Part shown: positions 49,400-59,818 of the stretch, piece after piece
Layout of the letters: each line of letters starts with the position of its first letter
Numbering within the stretch: the first letter of the stretch is position 1
Assembly: GCA_947174835.1 (NCBI GenBank)
Contig: CAMWKM010000002.1
Coordinates: forward strand, 1 to 60,303
Length of the DNA stretch: 60,303 bases
From: an uncultured Prevotella sp.
Lineage (GTDB): Bacteria > Bacteroidota > Bacteroidia > Bacteroidales > Bacteroidaceae
Reading direction: 5' to 3'
Notes under the pieces: model-generated
Database searches by the model: none
What the model was told of the DNA's origin: nothing
What the model saw: the letters and a program-made list of their open reading frames with translations, nothing else
Position numbers and translations under genes: made by a program

Positions 49400-50572
49400 C
49401 TAATGCAAATAGGATTCTATTGTGTCAAAGAAGGATTTGGAATAGGCTTCTTTTGTAAACTGCTTGGCAAGGTGATTGCCTTTGTAGTCATCGTAGTTTT
49501 CCTTGATTTTCAGAATGGCGTCAGCAATAAGCTGGGGGAGATTGCCCTCTTTGTCTATTAATATATGATTTTGGCCTATGAGAGTTTCCGGGATGCCTCC
49601 GTCGTTGGTAGCGATGATTGGCAAGCCCATGGCCGCAGCCTCGATGCAGACCATGCCCAGAGCCTCGTTGATGCAAGAAGGAATGACGGCCACATTAGCA
49701 AGGAGATGGTAGGAGGGGAGCTTTTCGTATGGAACGAAACCTGTGAAACAGACCTTTCCCGTCATCTGACGACCCATTTCATGAAGTTCGTCTAAATATG
49801 GATTGCTGTTGATGCTGTCAGCATAATTGTTGCCTCCAACCACCAGCAGTTTGATGTCGGGCTGGTTGCTGAGCAGTTGGATTGCCTGCACAAGTTCCTT
49901 TACACCTTTTTGGGGAACTATGCGACCTGTATAAAGAACTACGAAATCGGTTGGGCTAAATCCAAAGTCTTTCCGACTGATGTCCGTCTTGCTATTGGCA
50001 TAGAATCGCTTGTCGTCCAGTCCGTTGTAAACCACGTTGGCTTTGGTTGGCATACCGACCGATAGGGCCTGCTGCTTGATATAGTTAGAGACACAGATGA
50101 ACCCTTTGGTCGTTTTTATGATGCTTTCGACTTGTTTGGTTTGGGGATTGACGATGTCGGTATGGATGTGTGTGATGATGGGAGTGGTTATGCGTTGGCT
50201 TAGTTTCAAAGCATAGCCGGGACGGTTCTCAAGGATAATCAGGTCAAACGGTTGTTTCTTGAGTTGGCGATAGGCTTGCTCAAAGAAGTACTCTAACTGG
50301 TAGTGATAGTATTCGTCCTTGTGTAGATAGCCATAGAGCTTGGCCATGAGTCGGGCTCTGCGGCTATACCTCTTTATATATATATAGTGATTCACCTCAG
50401 ACTGAAGGGCTGGGTGGCTTTTTACGTTTGGATGATAGACACTGAACACCGTGATGTCGTGCAGATGGTGTCGGTTGTTGTATTCCAGATAGAAGTCGAT
50501 GAGATTCTCAACTGCTCCACCTTGCACGGCAGGAACTGGCAGGATTCCTGATGTCAGTATGGCAATTCTCAT
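49400..50572 (-). CDS. Glycosyltransferase family 4
   Basis: MRIAILTSGILPVPAVQGGAVENLI, VLYTGRIVPQKGVKELVQAI, EALGMVCIEAAAMGLPIIATNDGGIPE. Confidence 0.93.
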   Translation of the reverse strand: MRIAILTSGILPVPAVQGGAVENLIDFYLEYNNRHHLHDITVFSVYHPNVKSHPALQSEVNHYIYIKRYSRRARLMAKLYGYLHKDEYYHYQLEYFFEQAYRQLKKQPFDLIILENRPGYALKLSQRITTPIITHIHTDIVNPQTKQVESIIKTTKGFICVSNYIKQQALSVGMPTKANVVYNGLDDKRFYANSKTDISRKDFGFSPTDFVVLYTGRIVPQKGVKELVQAIQLLSNQPDIKLLVVGGNNYADSINSNPYLDELHEMGRQMTGKVCFTGFVPYEKLPSYHLLANVAVIPSCINEALGMVCIEAAAMGLPIIATNDGGIPETLIGQNHILIDKEGNLPQLIADAILKIKENYDDYKGNHLAKQFTKEAYSKSFFDTIESYLH

Positions 50573-51795
50573 TGGTGATGCGTGGTATGGATGAATTCTT
50601 TGTTCTTGGGTTTTATGTGTAGGATATTCGTCAGCATACGCCATACAAGCTTAGGAAGGGTTAACGCCTTGCCGAGAATGGCTTTGTTGCGGAGTTGCGG
50701 AGGTATGGCGATGATGAGAGAGAGAGCCAGACAGGCTAAGAGAACCCACCACTTGAGAGGAGAAAAGAATGAGATGAAAGGTGAAAAATAAGAAGTAAGA
50801 AGTGAGAGAATTGTGGCAATGAGGGTAAAGAAGGTGGTGAATACCAAGAGAATCGAGCGGGGAATGAGTGCTTGCTGGATGGTCTTGTCGATATAGTTGA
50901 TGTTGAATGTTACGAGGGCTTTGGGAATGTATGGCAACATTCGGAACAAGGCCAGCACCTGTCCTGTCATCCAACGTAGACGCTGACGCTGGAAATTATC
51001 GCTGCTGTTGACCTTTTCATCCATCACGTAGATGTCGTTGGCATAACGGATAAAGATGCGTTGCTTCAGGAACAGGGCTTCGAGCTCGCGATCCTCAACG
51101 GCAGAGTTGAGGAAATTCACGTTATTCTTGAACCAATCGTAATTGAAGCACATGCCGGAACCAATGAGGGCGGAGGACATTCCGATGCGATTGTGACCGC
51201 ACCGGAAAATGCAGTTGTTGATTTCTTCGCTGATACCGTCAAGGGCGGCAATGTCGTTATCGGCATTTTTTGCGGTTCGGTGGCACTGGATGGCCTCCTG
51301 TTTATTGGCAATCAGAGCAAGCCGTGACAGGAAGTCGGTCGCCACCACGTTGTCTGCATCGAGGATAACCACATAGTCGAACGCATCACAAATGCTTTCC
51401 ATGGCATACTGAAGAGCTTTGGCTTTGCTGCTTTTTTCGAAAGTGGGCTGAAGCAGAGTGATGGGGAGATTGGCCAGTTGGCGATTAGTCTCTGCACTCA
51501 TGTGGTCAGAGATAATGGCTACTTGATATTGTTTTGGGGGATAGTCCTGTTGGAGAAAAGTTTTTACGGAGTTGACAATTACCGCATCCTCATGGTAGGC
51601 AGGGAAGAGAATCAGAAAGCGAGGGTGTGGATTCTGGTTTTCTTTTGATTGCGGATGTCCTTTGGTTGGGCCGTGAGATGAGGAATGAGAAGGAAGAAGT
51701 GAGGCCAAAGAGAAAGTCAGTACATAGAGCGTTGATGCTGCCATGAGGATCCATAGCAGAATGTCGACAATGTTTATGATAGTCTGTAGGCTCAC
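50569..51795 (-). CDS. Membrane glycosyltransferase family 2
   Basis: FLILFPAYHEDAVIVNSVKTFLQQDYPPKQ, VVILDADNVV, RQRLRWMTGQ; C-terminal TM helices. Confidence 0.9.
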   Translation of the reverse strand: MSLQTIINIVDILLWILMAASTLYVLTFSLASLLPSHSSSHGPTKGHPQSKENQNPHPRFLILFPAYHEDAVIVNSVKTFLQQDYPPKQYQVAIISDHMSAETNRQLANLPITLLQPTFEKSSKAKALQYAMESICDAFDYVVILDADNVVATDFLSRLALIANKQEAIQCHRTAKNADNDIAALDGISEEINNCIFRCGHNRIGMSSALIGSGMCFNYDWFKNNVNFLNSAVEDRELEALFLKQRIFIRYANDIYVMDEKVNSSDNFQRQRLRWMTGQVLALFRMLPYIPKALVTFNINYIDKTIQQALIPRSILLVFTTFFTLIATILSLLTSYFSPFISFFSPLKWWVLLACLALSLIIAIPPQLRNKAILGKALTLPKLVWRMLTNILHIKPKNKEFIHTTHHQ

Positions 51796-53006
51796 TTTTT
51801 ATGTTTACTTTTGGGGGTTAGTCTTCTCAAAATGTTACCGAAAGTACCCAGACGGTTTCCGACTTCGTGTTTTCCTGCACGGAAAATGTTCATCAAACCG
51901 CCAATGGTTATAAATGGGACACGCAGAATATCCCTGTCCCAGTTCTTGTCTACCAAATAGTCGGGCGTAGCAAAAGAGTAGGCTAAAAGGACTATGGCTG
52001 CCACCACCCACCATTTGATAGCTATCGTCAGATAAATGAAAGGCAGGATAATACTCATCATCATGATGAGACCCATCATGATGGTTCTGGGAATCAGCAT
52101 CCATTGGATAATCTTATCTGCCTGATCGTAGCGGCTGTTGAATAATGCGCTGGGTAGTAAGTGGAAGTTGTTGACCAAAGCATGTAGCTGGATATAAATC
52201 CAGCGGCCACGCTGATTGTTGAAGTCCTTCACCATATTTGTCTTGATGTCGTAGACATGGATGTGATCAAAATAGTCGATATAAATGCCCTCATGGACAA
52301 GTATTCCGGCTAATTCCTTGTCTTCGCCTACGGAAGCGCGCATTTTCATGATGTTCTGCTTGAACCACTGAAAGTCGAAAACCATGCCGGAACTGTTTAA
52401 GGATGAGGACAGACCAACGGCCAAATGGCCTAAACGGAAGACGGAATTGTTGATTTCTTCGAAAACTGCGTCCAAACGAGCGATAGCGGTATCATTGTTA
52501 CGTGCCAGACGATGGCATTGGATGGCCTTGGTTCCTGCACTTTCAAAGGCATCGTTGACTTGCTCCAGAAATTCCGGTTCTACCACATTTCCTGCATCCA
52601 GAATGACAACTGCATCGTAGACTTTAAACTGCGGCAGGCTCAAAATGGCATATTGCAACGATTTGACTTTGGAACTTTCTTCGAAGTTGGGAGTTAGCAA
52701 GGTTATTGGCATCTGGGCCAACTGCATGTTGGTCATTTCTTCCATGTGGTCAGAAACCACTACAATATCGAAGTTACGCTGTGTATAAGTTTGTCCGAGA
52801 ACAGAGTTTACGGTATCCATAATGATTCGATCACTATGGTAGGCCGGTATCAAGACAATGAAACGCCTGTCTTGTTTGGCTTTGTTGGGTATTTCCCGAT
52901 GCCAGAACATGGCGGCAATAGAGAATACTAAGATGTATAGTACTGTCAGTGCTACGGGGATAAACAGCAACCAGTCAATAATATAGAGTATATACCAGGC
53001 GTCCAT
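51792..53006 (-). CDS. Membrane glycosyltransferase family 2 (paralogue of the neighbour)
   Basis: FIVLIPAYHSDRIIMDTVNSVLGQTYTQRN, VVILDAGNVVEPEFL, NNQRGRWIYIQ; C-terminal TM helices. Confidence 0.9.
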   Translation of the reverse strand: MDAWYILYIIDWLLFIPVALTVLYILVFSIAAMFWHREIPNKAKQDRRFIVLIPAYHSDRIIMDTVNSVLGQTYTQRNFDIVVVSDHMEEMTNMQLAQMPITLLTPNFEESSKVKSLQYAILSLPQFKVYDAVVILDAGNVVEPEFLEQVNDAFESAGTKAIQCHRLARNNDTAIARLDAVFEEINNSVFRLGHLAVGLSSSLNSSGMVFDFQWFKQNIMKMRASVGEDKELAGILVHEGIYIDYFDHIHVYDIKTNMVKDFNNQRGRWIYIQLHALVNNFHLLPSALFNSRYDQADKIIQWMLIPRTIMMGLIMMMSIILPFIYLTIAIKWWVVAAIVLLAYSFATPDYLVDKNWDRDILRVPFITIGGLMNIFRAGKHEVGNRLGTFGNILRRLTPKSKHKK

Positions 53007-53012
53007 TATGTA

Positions 53013-53894
53013 CTATAGTTTTAGAAAGTTAACGATTCCACGAATAGCAGATTTCAGCAAAGGCCACTGGCCTGTGAGGCCATATTTGAATATGTCTTTT
53101 GTGCCAACAACGCCTATCAGATAGGTATAGGCCAATAGTTTGTCGATGCCGCTTCTGTTGCGTTGGGCGAACAGAAGACGGTTTCGGGTGTTATAATAGA
53201 TTTTGAGCGGGCTGTTCTGACCGGTTGCTTGGCTTTCCTTGTGATAGATAGTGCAGGCTGGCTCGTACCAGATGTCGTAGCCGGCACGGATCAGCATCAT
53301 GGACCAATCAAGTTCCTCATAATAGAGGAAATAGCATTCGGGCATAAGTCCGGCCTTGTTGATGGCTTCCCGTTTCAGCATCATGGCTGCACCATGCGCA
53401 TAGGGCGTTGGATGGGCAGTATCATATTGGCCGCAGTCCTCTTCGCCATACCCGATACCTCGGTTGCGAAGTGTAATGGCAGAGAGTGGAGTATAGCCGG
53501 CAAACTGAATGGGATGGGTTCCCCATGCAAAGCGTATTTTGGGACAGACAGCCCCAATCTTGTCGGATGATTCCAGTCTGCGGATAAGGGCATCGATATG
53601 TCCGTCTTCTTTAAGCAAGGTATCGTTGTTTATCAGGAAGATATACTTTCCACGAGCAATCTTGATGCCGAGATTATTGCCACCGGCAAATCCCAGATTC
53701 TTGTCGCTGCGGATAACCCTTACCGCAGGGTAACGCCTTTCTATTTCTTCGGCTTCGTTTTCCCGAGAAGCATTATCTACCACAATCACCTCCATAGAGT
53801 CATTGAAGGTGATGGAGTCAATTAATGAACAGGTGTCTGCCAGTCCATTATAGTTGATGGTGATTATAGATACTTGTATATCCAACTGTACCAA
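53013..53894 (-). CDS. Glycosyltransferase family 2 (rhamnosyltransferase-like)
   Basis: VSIITINYNGLADTCSLIDSI...VVDNASRENE...NLGFAGGNNLGIKIARGKYIFLINNDT. Confidence 0.92.
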   Translation of the reverse strand: MVQLDIQVSIITINYNGLADTCSLIDSITFNDSMEVIVVDNASRENEAEEIERRYPAVRVIRSDKNLGFAGGNNLGIKIARGKYIFLINNDTLLKEDGHIDALIRRLESSDKIGAVCPKIRFAWGTHPIQFAGYTPLSAITLRNRGIGYGEEDCGQYDTAHPTPYAHGAAMMLKREAINKAGLMPECYFLYYEELDWSMMLIRAGYDIWYEPACTIYHKESQATGQNSPLKIYYNTRNRLLFAQRNRSGIDKLLAYTYLIGVVGTKDIFKYGLTGQWPLLKSAIRGIVNFLKL

Positions 53895-55408
53895 GGCTTT
53901 ACTCTCATTTTCTCTATCTTTTCCAGACAGAGGCGTTTCTTTTCTTCATGCAGGGCATACCTGTTGTTCTCATCGTCAATGTAATCTTGCTCAATGGCCG
54001 GTAGCAAATAGACGATAGACATTCCGCCATAGAACAAAATAATATTGGGATATTGCAGCAAAATGTGGTTTGTATAGCCACCTGCCTGAATAGCAAGAAA
54101 TGCACAGCATAATCCTGCAGCAATGCCTTTACAACTTTTGCTCCTTAATCTGAAAAGGGTAATGAAGCAACCTCCCACTAATATGATGATGTTCATCGCG
54201 GCAAATACATACACACCCACAATGCCAGTGCGTTGCCAGAAGAATACATAGGTAGAGTCATTGGATGTTTCGTAGACAACCTTGAATTTATTGAAAGCTG
54301 GAATGCTACCCTCATCAACATTGATGCCCATACCGAAAGGTGCATCTTGCAGATATTTCTTGAGTGCTTCTTTATTCATATCGCGCACATTCTTGGAAGC
54401 ATCGTTTGTGTCGAATGCTGTTCTCATGCGTCGTATCTGCATATTGCCGTTGCCAATATTTGTTCCTGCCAGTAAAAACATAAACAGGCCACCAGCCAGT
54501 AGAACGGTGAGTGTTAGTTTTACAGACTTTGCCAAAAATACATACAAGAAAATGCCAACCATAAAACAGACAAGGCCAGATCGGGTGCCGGAAGCAAAAA
54601 AACCGAAAGTAGAACATGCTCCGGCAATTCCAAAGAGAATCTTGTCTTTCTTAAGTTTTGTGGTCAATGCCATGATATAAAAGGCCGCTGCTACAGCACC
54701 CATGTTACAGCCAAAAGTAGCTGCATCGGAGAAGAAGGAAAAGTAGCGAATAGAACCACCGATAATATGCGTTCGCATACCACCTCCCATCAGCCATCCC
54801 CATTCCGTATTATCCCATCCAAATGTCTTCTGTCGCCAAGCCCAAAATGCTGCCGCGATAGAAAAGTAGGCCCAAAGACGCAAGAAACGCATGATATTCT
54901 TGGGCGTATTGACAATCTTATTGATTAGGATATAGGTTAATATGAAATAAAAGGCATAGAAATTCATGTTGGCCAACCAGTTGCCAACACTGATGGGTAA
55001 TCCACAGGTTTGGTTAAATAGTTGCAGCACCAAATATCCAGTCCATAGAATGATGCCAAGCAACATAGGAGTACCCATGTTGTTCTTTCCATTGCGAGGA
55101 AAGATAAGGATGGCTATCAGCAGGAGTAATTGAGGAAGAATGGTGACGACGGTTACAGGAACGGGGATGTAGCCATAGCGTTGCAGTCCCATTACAAAAT
55201 AGTTCATGGTAAAGATATACCAGAACAAGGCATTCTGATGCTTGAAAGCCAGATAGAGGAAAATGACAACGGCTGGTATCATACACACGGCTGCAAAGCC
55301 GGTGAAGCCTATTGACGAAAATTGATACAGGGCCAGCAGAAACAGGAGAAAGAGCATAATCACTCTTCCTCCATGATTTCTGGTGTATGATGTAAAAGCC
55401 CCAGTCAT
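53864..55408 (-). CDS. O-antigen ligase/polymerase-like membrane protein
   Basis: 514-aa multi-TM protein with FFASGTRSGLVCFMVGIFLY and a large loop, within an EPS operon. Confidence 0.82.
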   Translation of the reverse strand: MTGAFTSYTRNHGGRVIMLFLLFLLALYQFSSIGFTGFAAVCMIPAVVIFLYLAFKHQNALFWYIFTMNYFVMGLQRYGYIPVPVTVVTILPQLLLLIAILIFPRNGKNNMGTPMLLGIILWTGYLVLQLFNQTCGLPISVGNWLANMNFYAFYFILTYILINKIVNTPKNIMRFLRLWAYFSIAAAFWAWRQKTFGWDNTEWGWLMGGGMRTHIIGGSIRYFSFFSDAATFGCNMGAVAAAFYIMALTTKLKKDKILFGIAGACSTFGFFASGTRSGLVCFMVGIFLYVFLAKSVKLTLTVLLAGGLFMFLLAGTNIGNGNMQIRRMRTAFDTNDASKNVRDMNKEALKKYLQDAPFGMGINVDEGSIPAFNKFKVVYETSNDSTYVFFWQRTGIVGVYVFAAMNIIILVGGCFITLFRLRSKSCKGIAAGLCCAFLAIQAGGYTNHILLQYPNIILFYGGMSIVYLLPAIEQDYIDDENNRYALHEEKKRLCLEKIEKMRVKPWYSWIYKYL

Positions 55409-55417
55409 GAGTTGTCG

Positions 55418-57592
55418 TTATTTGGCGTGGTTGTGCTCAACGGCCGTTAGACCCAATTGTGAGATACGGTAAACAAAGTTATTGAACTTCGTGTACGGTG
55501 GCAACTGTCCAACAAACTCCTCTACGGCATAACGACTGGATTCGGTGAGGTACATAAAGAGTGAGTCTTTATTTTCCAGTCGAGCCTCCAATTCCTTCAA
55601 GGCCTTCTGGTCAACATCCTTCCACGTACGGTTTGCACGGGTAATCATTAAGTTGACCGTTCCTAAGTTCAGGAGGGAAGAAGGAATAGAGTTGTCATCC
55701 AAGTTCGGGTATTCGATAATGGCAATCTCGTTGGGCATCAAGTCTGGGCAAAGGTCTTTGATGTCCTTGGCCATCAGGTAATGGCTATCTTCTGCAAGGA
55801 AGTCCTCGTCATAGGTCAGGCGACGGACTTGCAGACCGATGCTGATCCAGTAGTTTTCCAGTTCCTGTGCTAAGTAGCTCTTACCATTGGCTGCGTCTGT
55901 TGATAACAGGTTGAGCACGTTCTGCTGACCTTCCTTAAAGTGAGGCAGGAGCGATTTACTCAACTGTTTTAGGGCCATATCGTTAATGGTCTTATTGAAA
56001 CGTCGGTAGCGCAGTGAACTCTCCTTGGGATAGCAGCCCATAACAGGTATTTTGGTAATCTTTTCGGAACGCATACGATCTCGGAGTGTGCGGTCGAGCA
56101 TTTCGATGATGAAGAAATAGAGAGCCGTCAGCAAGAATGTCAGCATGAAGGATGCCAACAAAATCATCATGCGGTTGGTGGGCTGTGCATTCATTGGGAA
56201 CATCGGTGGGTTCAGAATGCGGAGCACGGCTGTAGACATCTGTAAGTTGCGCTGGCGCAAACGGGCTGCATTCAATGCCTTCAGCATTTCCATATAGTTC
56301 GCTTCAATAAAGCCGATATGGCGGTCTTTACGATCCAATGTGGCTCCAATTGGCGAATAGAAGATAAACTGGCGGTCAATGCTTGAACGCATAATATCCT
56401 GTGCGCTTAACTCTGCCTTGGTCTTTTCCAAAAGAATGACTTGCTCCAGCCATCTGTCTAACAGGTCTTTTGCTTTGACACCTGTATCAGTATTATAGTT
56501 TGCTGCTTCGATGCTTTGAGTCAAATCTTTGACCTTCTTAGTCGTTTCATTCAGCTGGCGCTCTGCCTTGGCCAGTTCAATTTGTGCTTCGTTGTTGTTG
56601 CCGCCATTCTCGCTACTCATCAGTTTGAGGTTGGCAATACGCGACTGCAAACGTGTGATGTCTCTGACTAAAGCGGTAAATTCTTGATTGGATTCAACAA
56701 TCTTGGCACGATCGCCAAGCTGTTTCTTCAGATAGGCGATCAAAGCCTCCGTAGTTGCTATGTTCATTCGCAACTCATTGTCCTTGGTCTGCTGTCCTGC
56801 CTCAAGAATTGTCAGCTGCTTGGTCTGCTCGCCATAGTTGATGATGCGATGCTTGACATTGTATTTGATGAGGTCGTTCTCGGCATTGGTCAGCACCTTG
56901 TAGAGGCGGGCCACCTCCTTTTCAAAGAACCTGATGACGTTGAGGGTCTCACCATAGCGCAACTCCTGATATTTATTGGCAAACACTTCATTGAGGATAT
57001 CCAGAGTATTGTAACAGATACCGGGATCGTTGGTTGAGTAAGAAATATCAATAATGTCACTATGGTTAAGTTGCAACACTTTCAAGCGACTGGTAATGCT
57101 GTTGATGCTGAAATAGGGGTGATAGTTCAGCAGGCCAAACAGATAGTTGTCCTGTGACGGCTTTTCGTATGCCTTCAGGTTTCTGTAGGTCTCCTGCTCA
57201 TTATTATGATTAATGAGTGCCTTGACATCAGCGGGTACGCTGGCATTCAATTGACGGAAATGCTCTGCAGAAATATAGTTGTTGTCTTTGTTGGGATTAC
57301 CATACATCATGCAGCGGGCAAACAGACGAAGTGCAACCTCGTGAATCGTATTGTCTGTCTGGATAATCAGCAGCAGGTTGGCCATATTTGTCTGGGGATT
57401 ACCGATAGTACTGGAACCTCCTTCGATGGTATAGCCGGTAATCATACCTGTATAGATGGTGGTACGGGCATCGTAGACCCTCTCCATGTTGCGGGTTAGG
57501 AACCAAGTTACGACTAACGCGATGAGTGGCAGAATGACAAGATACCAACGGATCTTGTACAGAAACCTTACTAAATATCTGAATATATCCAT
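55418..57592 (-). CDS. Wzz-type polysaccharide co-polymerase with degenerate BY-kinase-like C-terminus
   Basis: N-terminal TM IRWYLVILPLIALVVTWFLTRNMERVYDARTTIYTG; long coiled coil; second TM; C-terminal LLSTDAANGKSYLAQELENYW. Confidence 0.85.
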   Translation of the reverse strand: MDIFRYLVRFLYKIRWYLVILPLIALVVTWFLTRNMERVYDARTTIYTGMITGYTIEGGSSTIGNPQTNMANLLLIIQTDNTIHEVALRLFARCMMYGNPNKDNNYISAEHFRQLNASVPADVKALINHNNEQETYRNLKAYEKPSQDNYLFGLLNYHPYFSINSITSRLKVLQLNHSDIIDISYSTNDPGICYNTLDILNEVFANKYQELRYGETLNVIRFFEKEVARLYKVLTNAENDLIKYNVKHRIINYGEQTKQLTILEAGQQTKDNELRMNIATTEALIAYLKKQLGDRAKIVESNQEFTALVRDITRLQSRIANLKLMSSENGGNNNEAQIELAKAERQLNETTKKVKDLTQSIEAANYNTDTGVKAKDLLDRWLEQVILLEKTKAELSAQDIMRSSIDRQFIFYSPIGATLDRKDRHIGFIEANYMEMLKALNAARLRQRNLQMSTAVLRILNPPMFPMNAQPTNRMMILLASFMLTFLLTALYFFIIEMLDRTLRDRMRSEKITKIPVMGCYPKESSLRYRRFNKTINDMALKQLSKSLLPHFKEGQQNVLNLLSTDAANGKSYLAQELENYWISIGLQVRRLTYDEDFLAEDSHYLMAKDIKDLCPDLMPNEIAIIEYPNLDDNSIPSSLLNLGTVNLMITRANRTWKDVDQKALKELEARLENKDSLFMYLTESSRYAVEEFVGQLPPYTKFNNFVYRISQLGLTAVEHNHAK

Positions 57593-57615
57593 AGTCTTAA
57601 GTTGATGTGTTATTT

Positions 57616-58587
57616 TTATTTAGCTTTCTTGGCTTCTTTTTCAGCCTTTTCTGCCGCTTTTTTAGCCTCCTTTATTTCTTTCTCTTCTTGTTTTTGCATC
57701 TTATTTTCGAGCTTCTCTTCTTCTTCAGCTGCCTTTTGGATGCGTTTTTCTACAGCCTTGTTTTCTTTGGCAAGTTGCTTAGCTGACTTTTCAACGGCTT
57801 TGTCAAGAGTTATCTCAGTCGTTGTATTGGTGATGATTGGCGTGTGGGTCAGTATTTCGAGGGTCACAATGTCTGTCGTTATTTGAGTTAAAAGCCCTTG
57901 ATAAGTATCTACCGAGCCTTGACCGCGTTGGCCTGTCCATGCGTAGTCTTCGATTTCCATATTGCCATGATGGAACTCTACTTCGTTCAAGGAACTTGCA
58001 CCTTGGTAGGCAGCAGCATTCTCACCGGCAGTCTTCAGTGCGGTCAGATTGTTCGTGATTTTGATATATAATGTCACGATCTGAAGTTTCAGTTGGTCGA
58101 AAGCAGCATCCTTTTGTATCTGGGCTTCCTCTACAAGCAACTTTTTACGCTTGACAGACGGCCCCAAATCCAGAATATCCTCTAAGGGAACGCGAAGGTT
58201 GACACCAACATTCCAATAACTCTGTTCGGAAGAATGGGGCTGCCAAATCATACCGCTACCATAACCCGACGATCCATCCCAGATGTCTGACTTACCGTAA
58301 CTGTAGGCGGCATTACCGTTGATATAGGAAAATATATGTTTTTTCTGTTTTGCCACTTCTGCCTCGGCTATCTCTTGACGTTTGGCCAACTGCAGGATGT
58401 TTGGATTGGATTTGGCATTCTCGAACAGAACAGCTAAAGGTGGCAACTTAAACTCAGAGAAATTGATGTCTTTCTCCTTACTGGAGTCAAAGAATCCTGC
58501 GCTGATGCCACTATCATCGGCTGTCTGGGCCCACATTGTGCCACTTACCACCGATAATGCAATCGTGTATAGAATCTTCTTGATCAT
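57616..58587 (-). CDS. Half-length TolC-like outer-membrane protein with Lys/Glu/Ala-rich tail
   Basis: Signal peptide, PPLAVLFENAKSNPNILQLAKRQEIAEAEVAKQKK, VNLRVPLEDILDLGPSVKRKKLLVEEA; charged tail KQLAKENKAVEKRIQKAAEEEEK... Confidence 0.75.
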   Translation of the reverse strand: MIKKILYTIALSVVSGTMWAQTADDSGISAGFFDSSKEKDINFSEFKLPPLAVLFENAKSNPNILQLAKRQEIAEAEVAKQKKHIFSYINGNAAYSYGKSDIWDGSSGYGSGMIWQPHSSEQSYWNVGVNLRVPLEDILDLGPSVKRKKLLVEEAQIQKDAAFDQLKLQIVTLYIKITNNLTALKTAGENAAAYQGASSLNEVEFHHGNMEIEDYAWTGQRGQGSVDTYQGLLTQITTDIVTLEILTHTPIITNTTTEITLDKAVEKSAKQLAKENKAVEKRIQKAAEEEEKLENKMQKQEEKEIKEAKKAAEKAEKEAKKAK

Positions 58588-58603
58588 TGTTTATGTATGG
58601 GTC

Positions 58604-59806
58604 TTATACGTTTTCTTCTTGTTTAAATGCGAATAGGGTACGGAAGATAATCTTCATGTCGAGGGCAAAACTATAGGTCTGTCCATACTTGATGTCCAGT
58701 TGCTTGCGCTCTTCTGCTGACATCTTTCCGCCCTTTCCACGGTCTTCTACTTGCCACAGACCGGTGAGACCTGCCGGAGCCATAAAGCGGTCAATGCTGC
58801 TGTCACCGGTCAGCTTCTCTGCTTCGTAGAGTGGGAGTGGGCGATTGCCGACAATAGACATATCGCCTTTCAGGATATTGATGAGTTGAGGTAGTTCATC
58901 AATGCTATATTTACGGATGAAACGTCCCACCTTGGTTACACGGGGATCGTTCTCTATTTTGACAAATGCATTATTGATATCATCCTCTTTCTGCTTGCTG
59001 AAATCGCTTTCGGCCACCACAAAATCATCGCCTATCAGCATCACCTCCTCGTCACTGATCAGCATCTCTGATTCCACACCCTGATCGTGCATTTGCTTTT
59101 CGGCCTCTTCACCGAGAGGCGAAATGATGGCACTCATTGGTTCTTCGCTATGATGGGTGGCATATTGGTTCTCCGTCTTACTCAGTTCCTTGAGTCGTTT
59201 CTCGGCATCTGTGTACATGGAACGGAACTTCAGGAAGTCGAAAATGCGGTAGTTTGTACCAATACGCTTTGATTTGAATAAGGCCGGCCCCGGACTTTCT
59301 ATTTTGATGGCCAGCACTGTTAATAGCATAATTGGTGAAAGGATGATGATGGCCAGAAGTGAGAATACGATATCGAATGTACGTTTCCACACGGGAATCT
59401 GAAAGTAACGGATTTTCTTCTTCGATATTTTGTTCCCAAAAAGTTTTGCCTCGCTCTCGTAGATAAATTCCAACTTCCTGTTAAAAGCAGTTACCGAGGC
59501 ATTGATGTCAAGCGTATCGCTGACGTTACATTTTGTATAGACCTGACGTTCTTCGTCTGTCAGGTGTTTGGTCAAGAGTATGATATAAAGGTTCTTGCAG
59601 TTTTTTCTTAGGTAAGTAATCGCAGTGACGTCTTCGGCCAAAACGTGTTGCTCCAAAAACAAAATAACATGGTTGCTGAAGTTTAGCGTTTTGCACACTC
59701 CAGCAGCCTCTTTATAGCTTTTGGCGAAAATAACCTGTCTTCCCGGTAGGTATTTTAGACGCTCTTCTGTTTGAGGATTGTTTCCTAAATAAACAATACC
59801 TATCAT
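58604..59806 (-). CDS. Sugar transferase (phosphoglycosyltransferase) with N-terminal pseudo-receiver-like domain
   Basis: KRTFDIVFSLLAIIILSPIMLLTVLAIKIESPGPALFKSKRIGTNYRIFDFLKFRSMY; YSIDELPQLINILKGDMSIVGNRPLP; about 120 aa N-terminal alpha/beta domain. Confidence 0.88.
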   Translation of the reverse strand: MIGIVYLGNNPQTEERLKYLPGRQVIFAKSYKEAAGVCKTLNFSNHVILFLEQHVLAEDVTAITYLRKNCKNLYIILLTKHLTDEERQVYTKCNVSDTLDINASVTAFNRKLEFIYESEAKLFGNKISKKKIRYFQIPVWKRTFDIVFSLLAIIILSPIMLLTVLAIKIESPGPALFKSKRIGTNYRIFDFLKFRSMYTDAEKRLKELSKTENQYATHHSEEPMSAIISPLGEEAEKQMHDQGVESEMLISDEEVMLIGDDFVVAESDFSKQKEDDINNAFVKIENDPRVTKVGRFIRKYSIDELPQLINILKGDMSIVGNRPLPLYEAEKLTGDSSIDRFMAPAGLTGLWQVEDRGKGGKMSAEERKQLDIKYGQTYSFALDMKIIFRTLFAFKQEENV

Positions 59807-59818
59807 ATCATATTAGGC

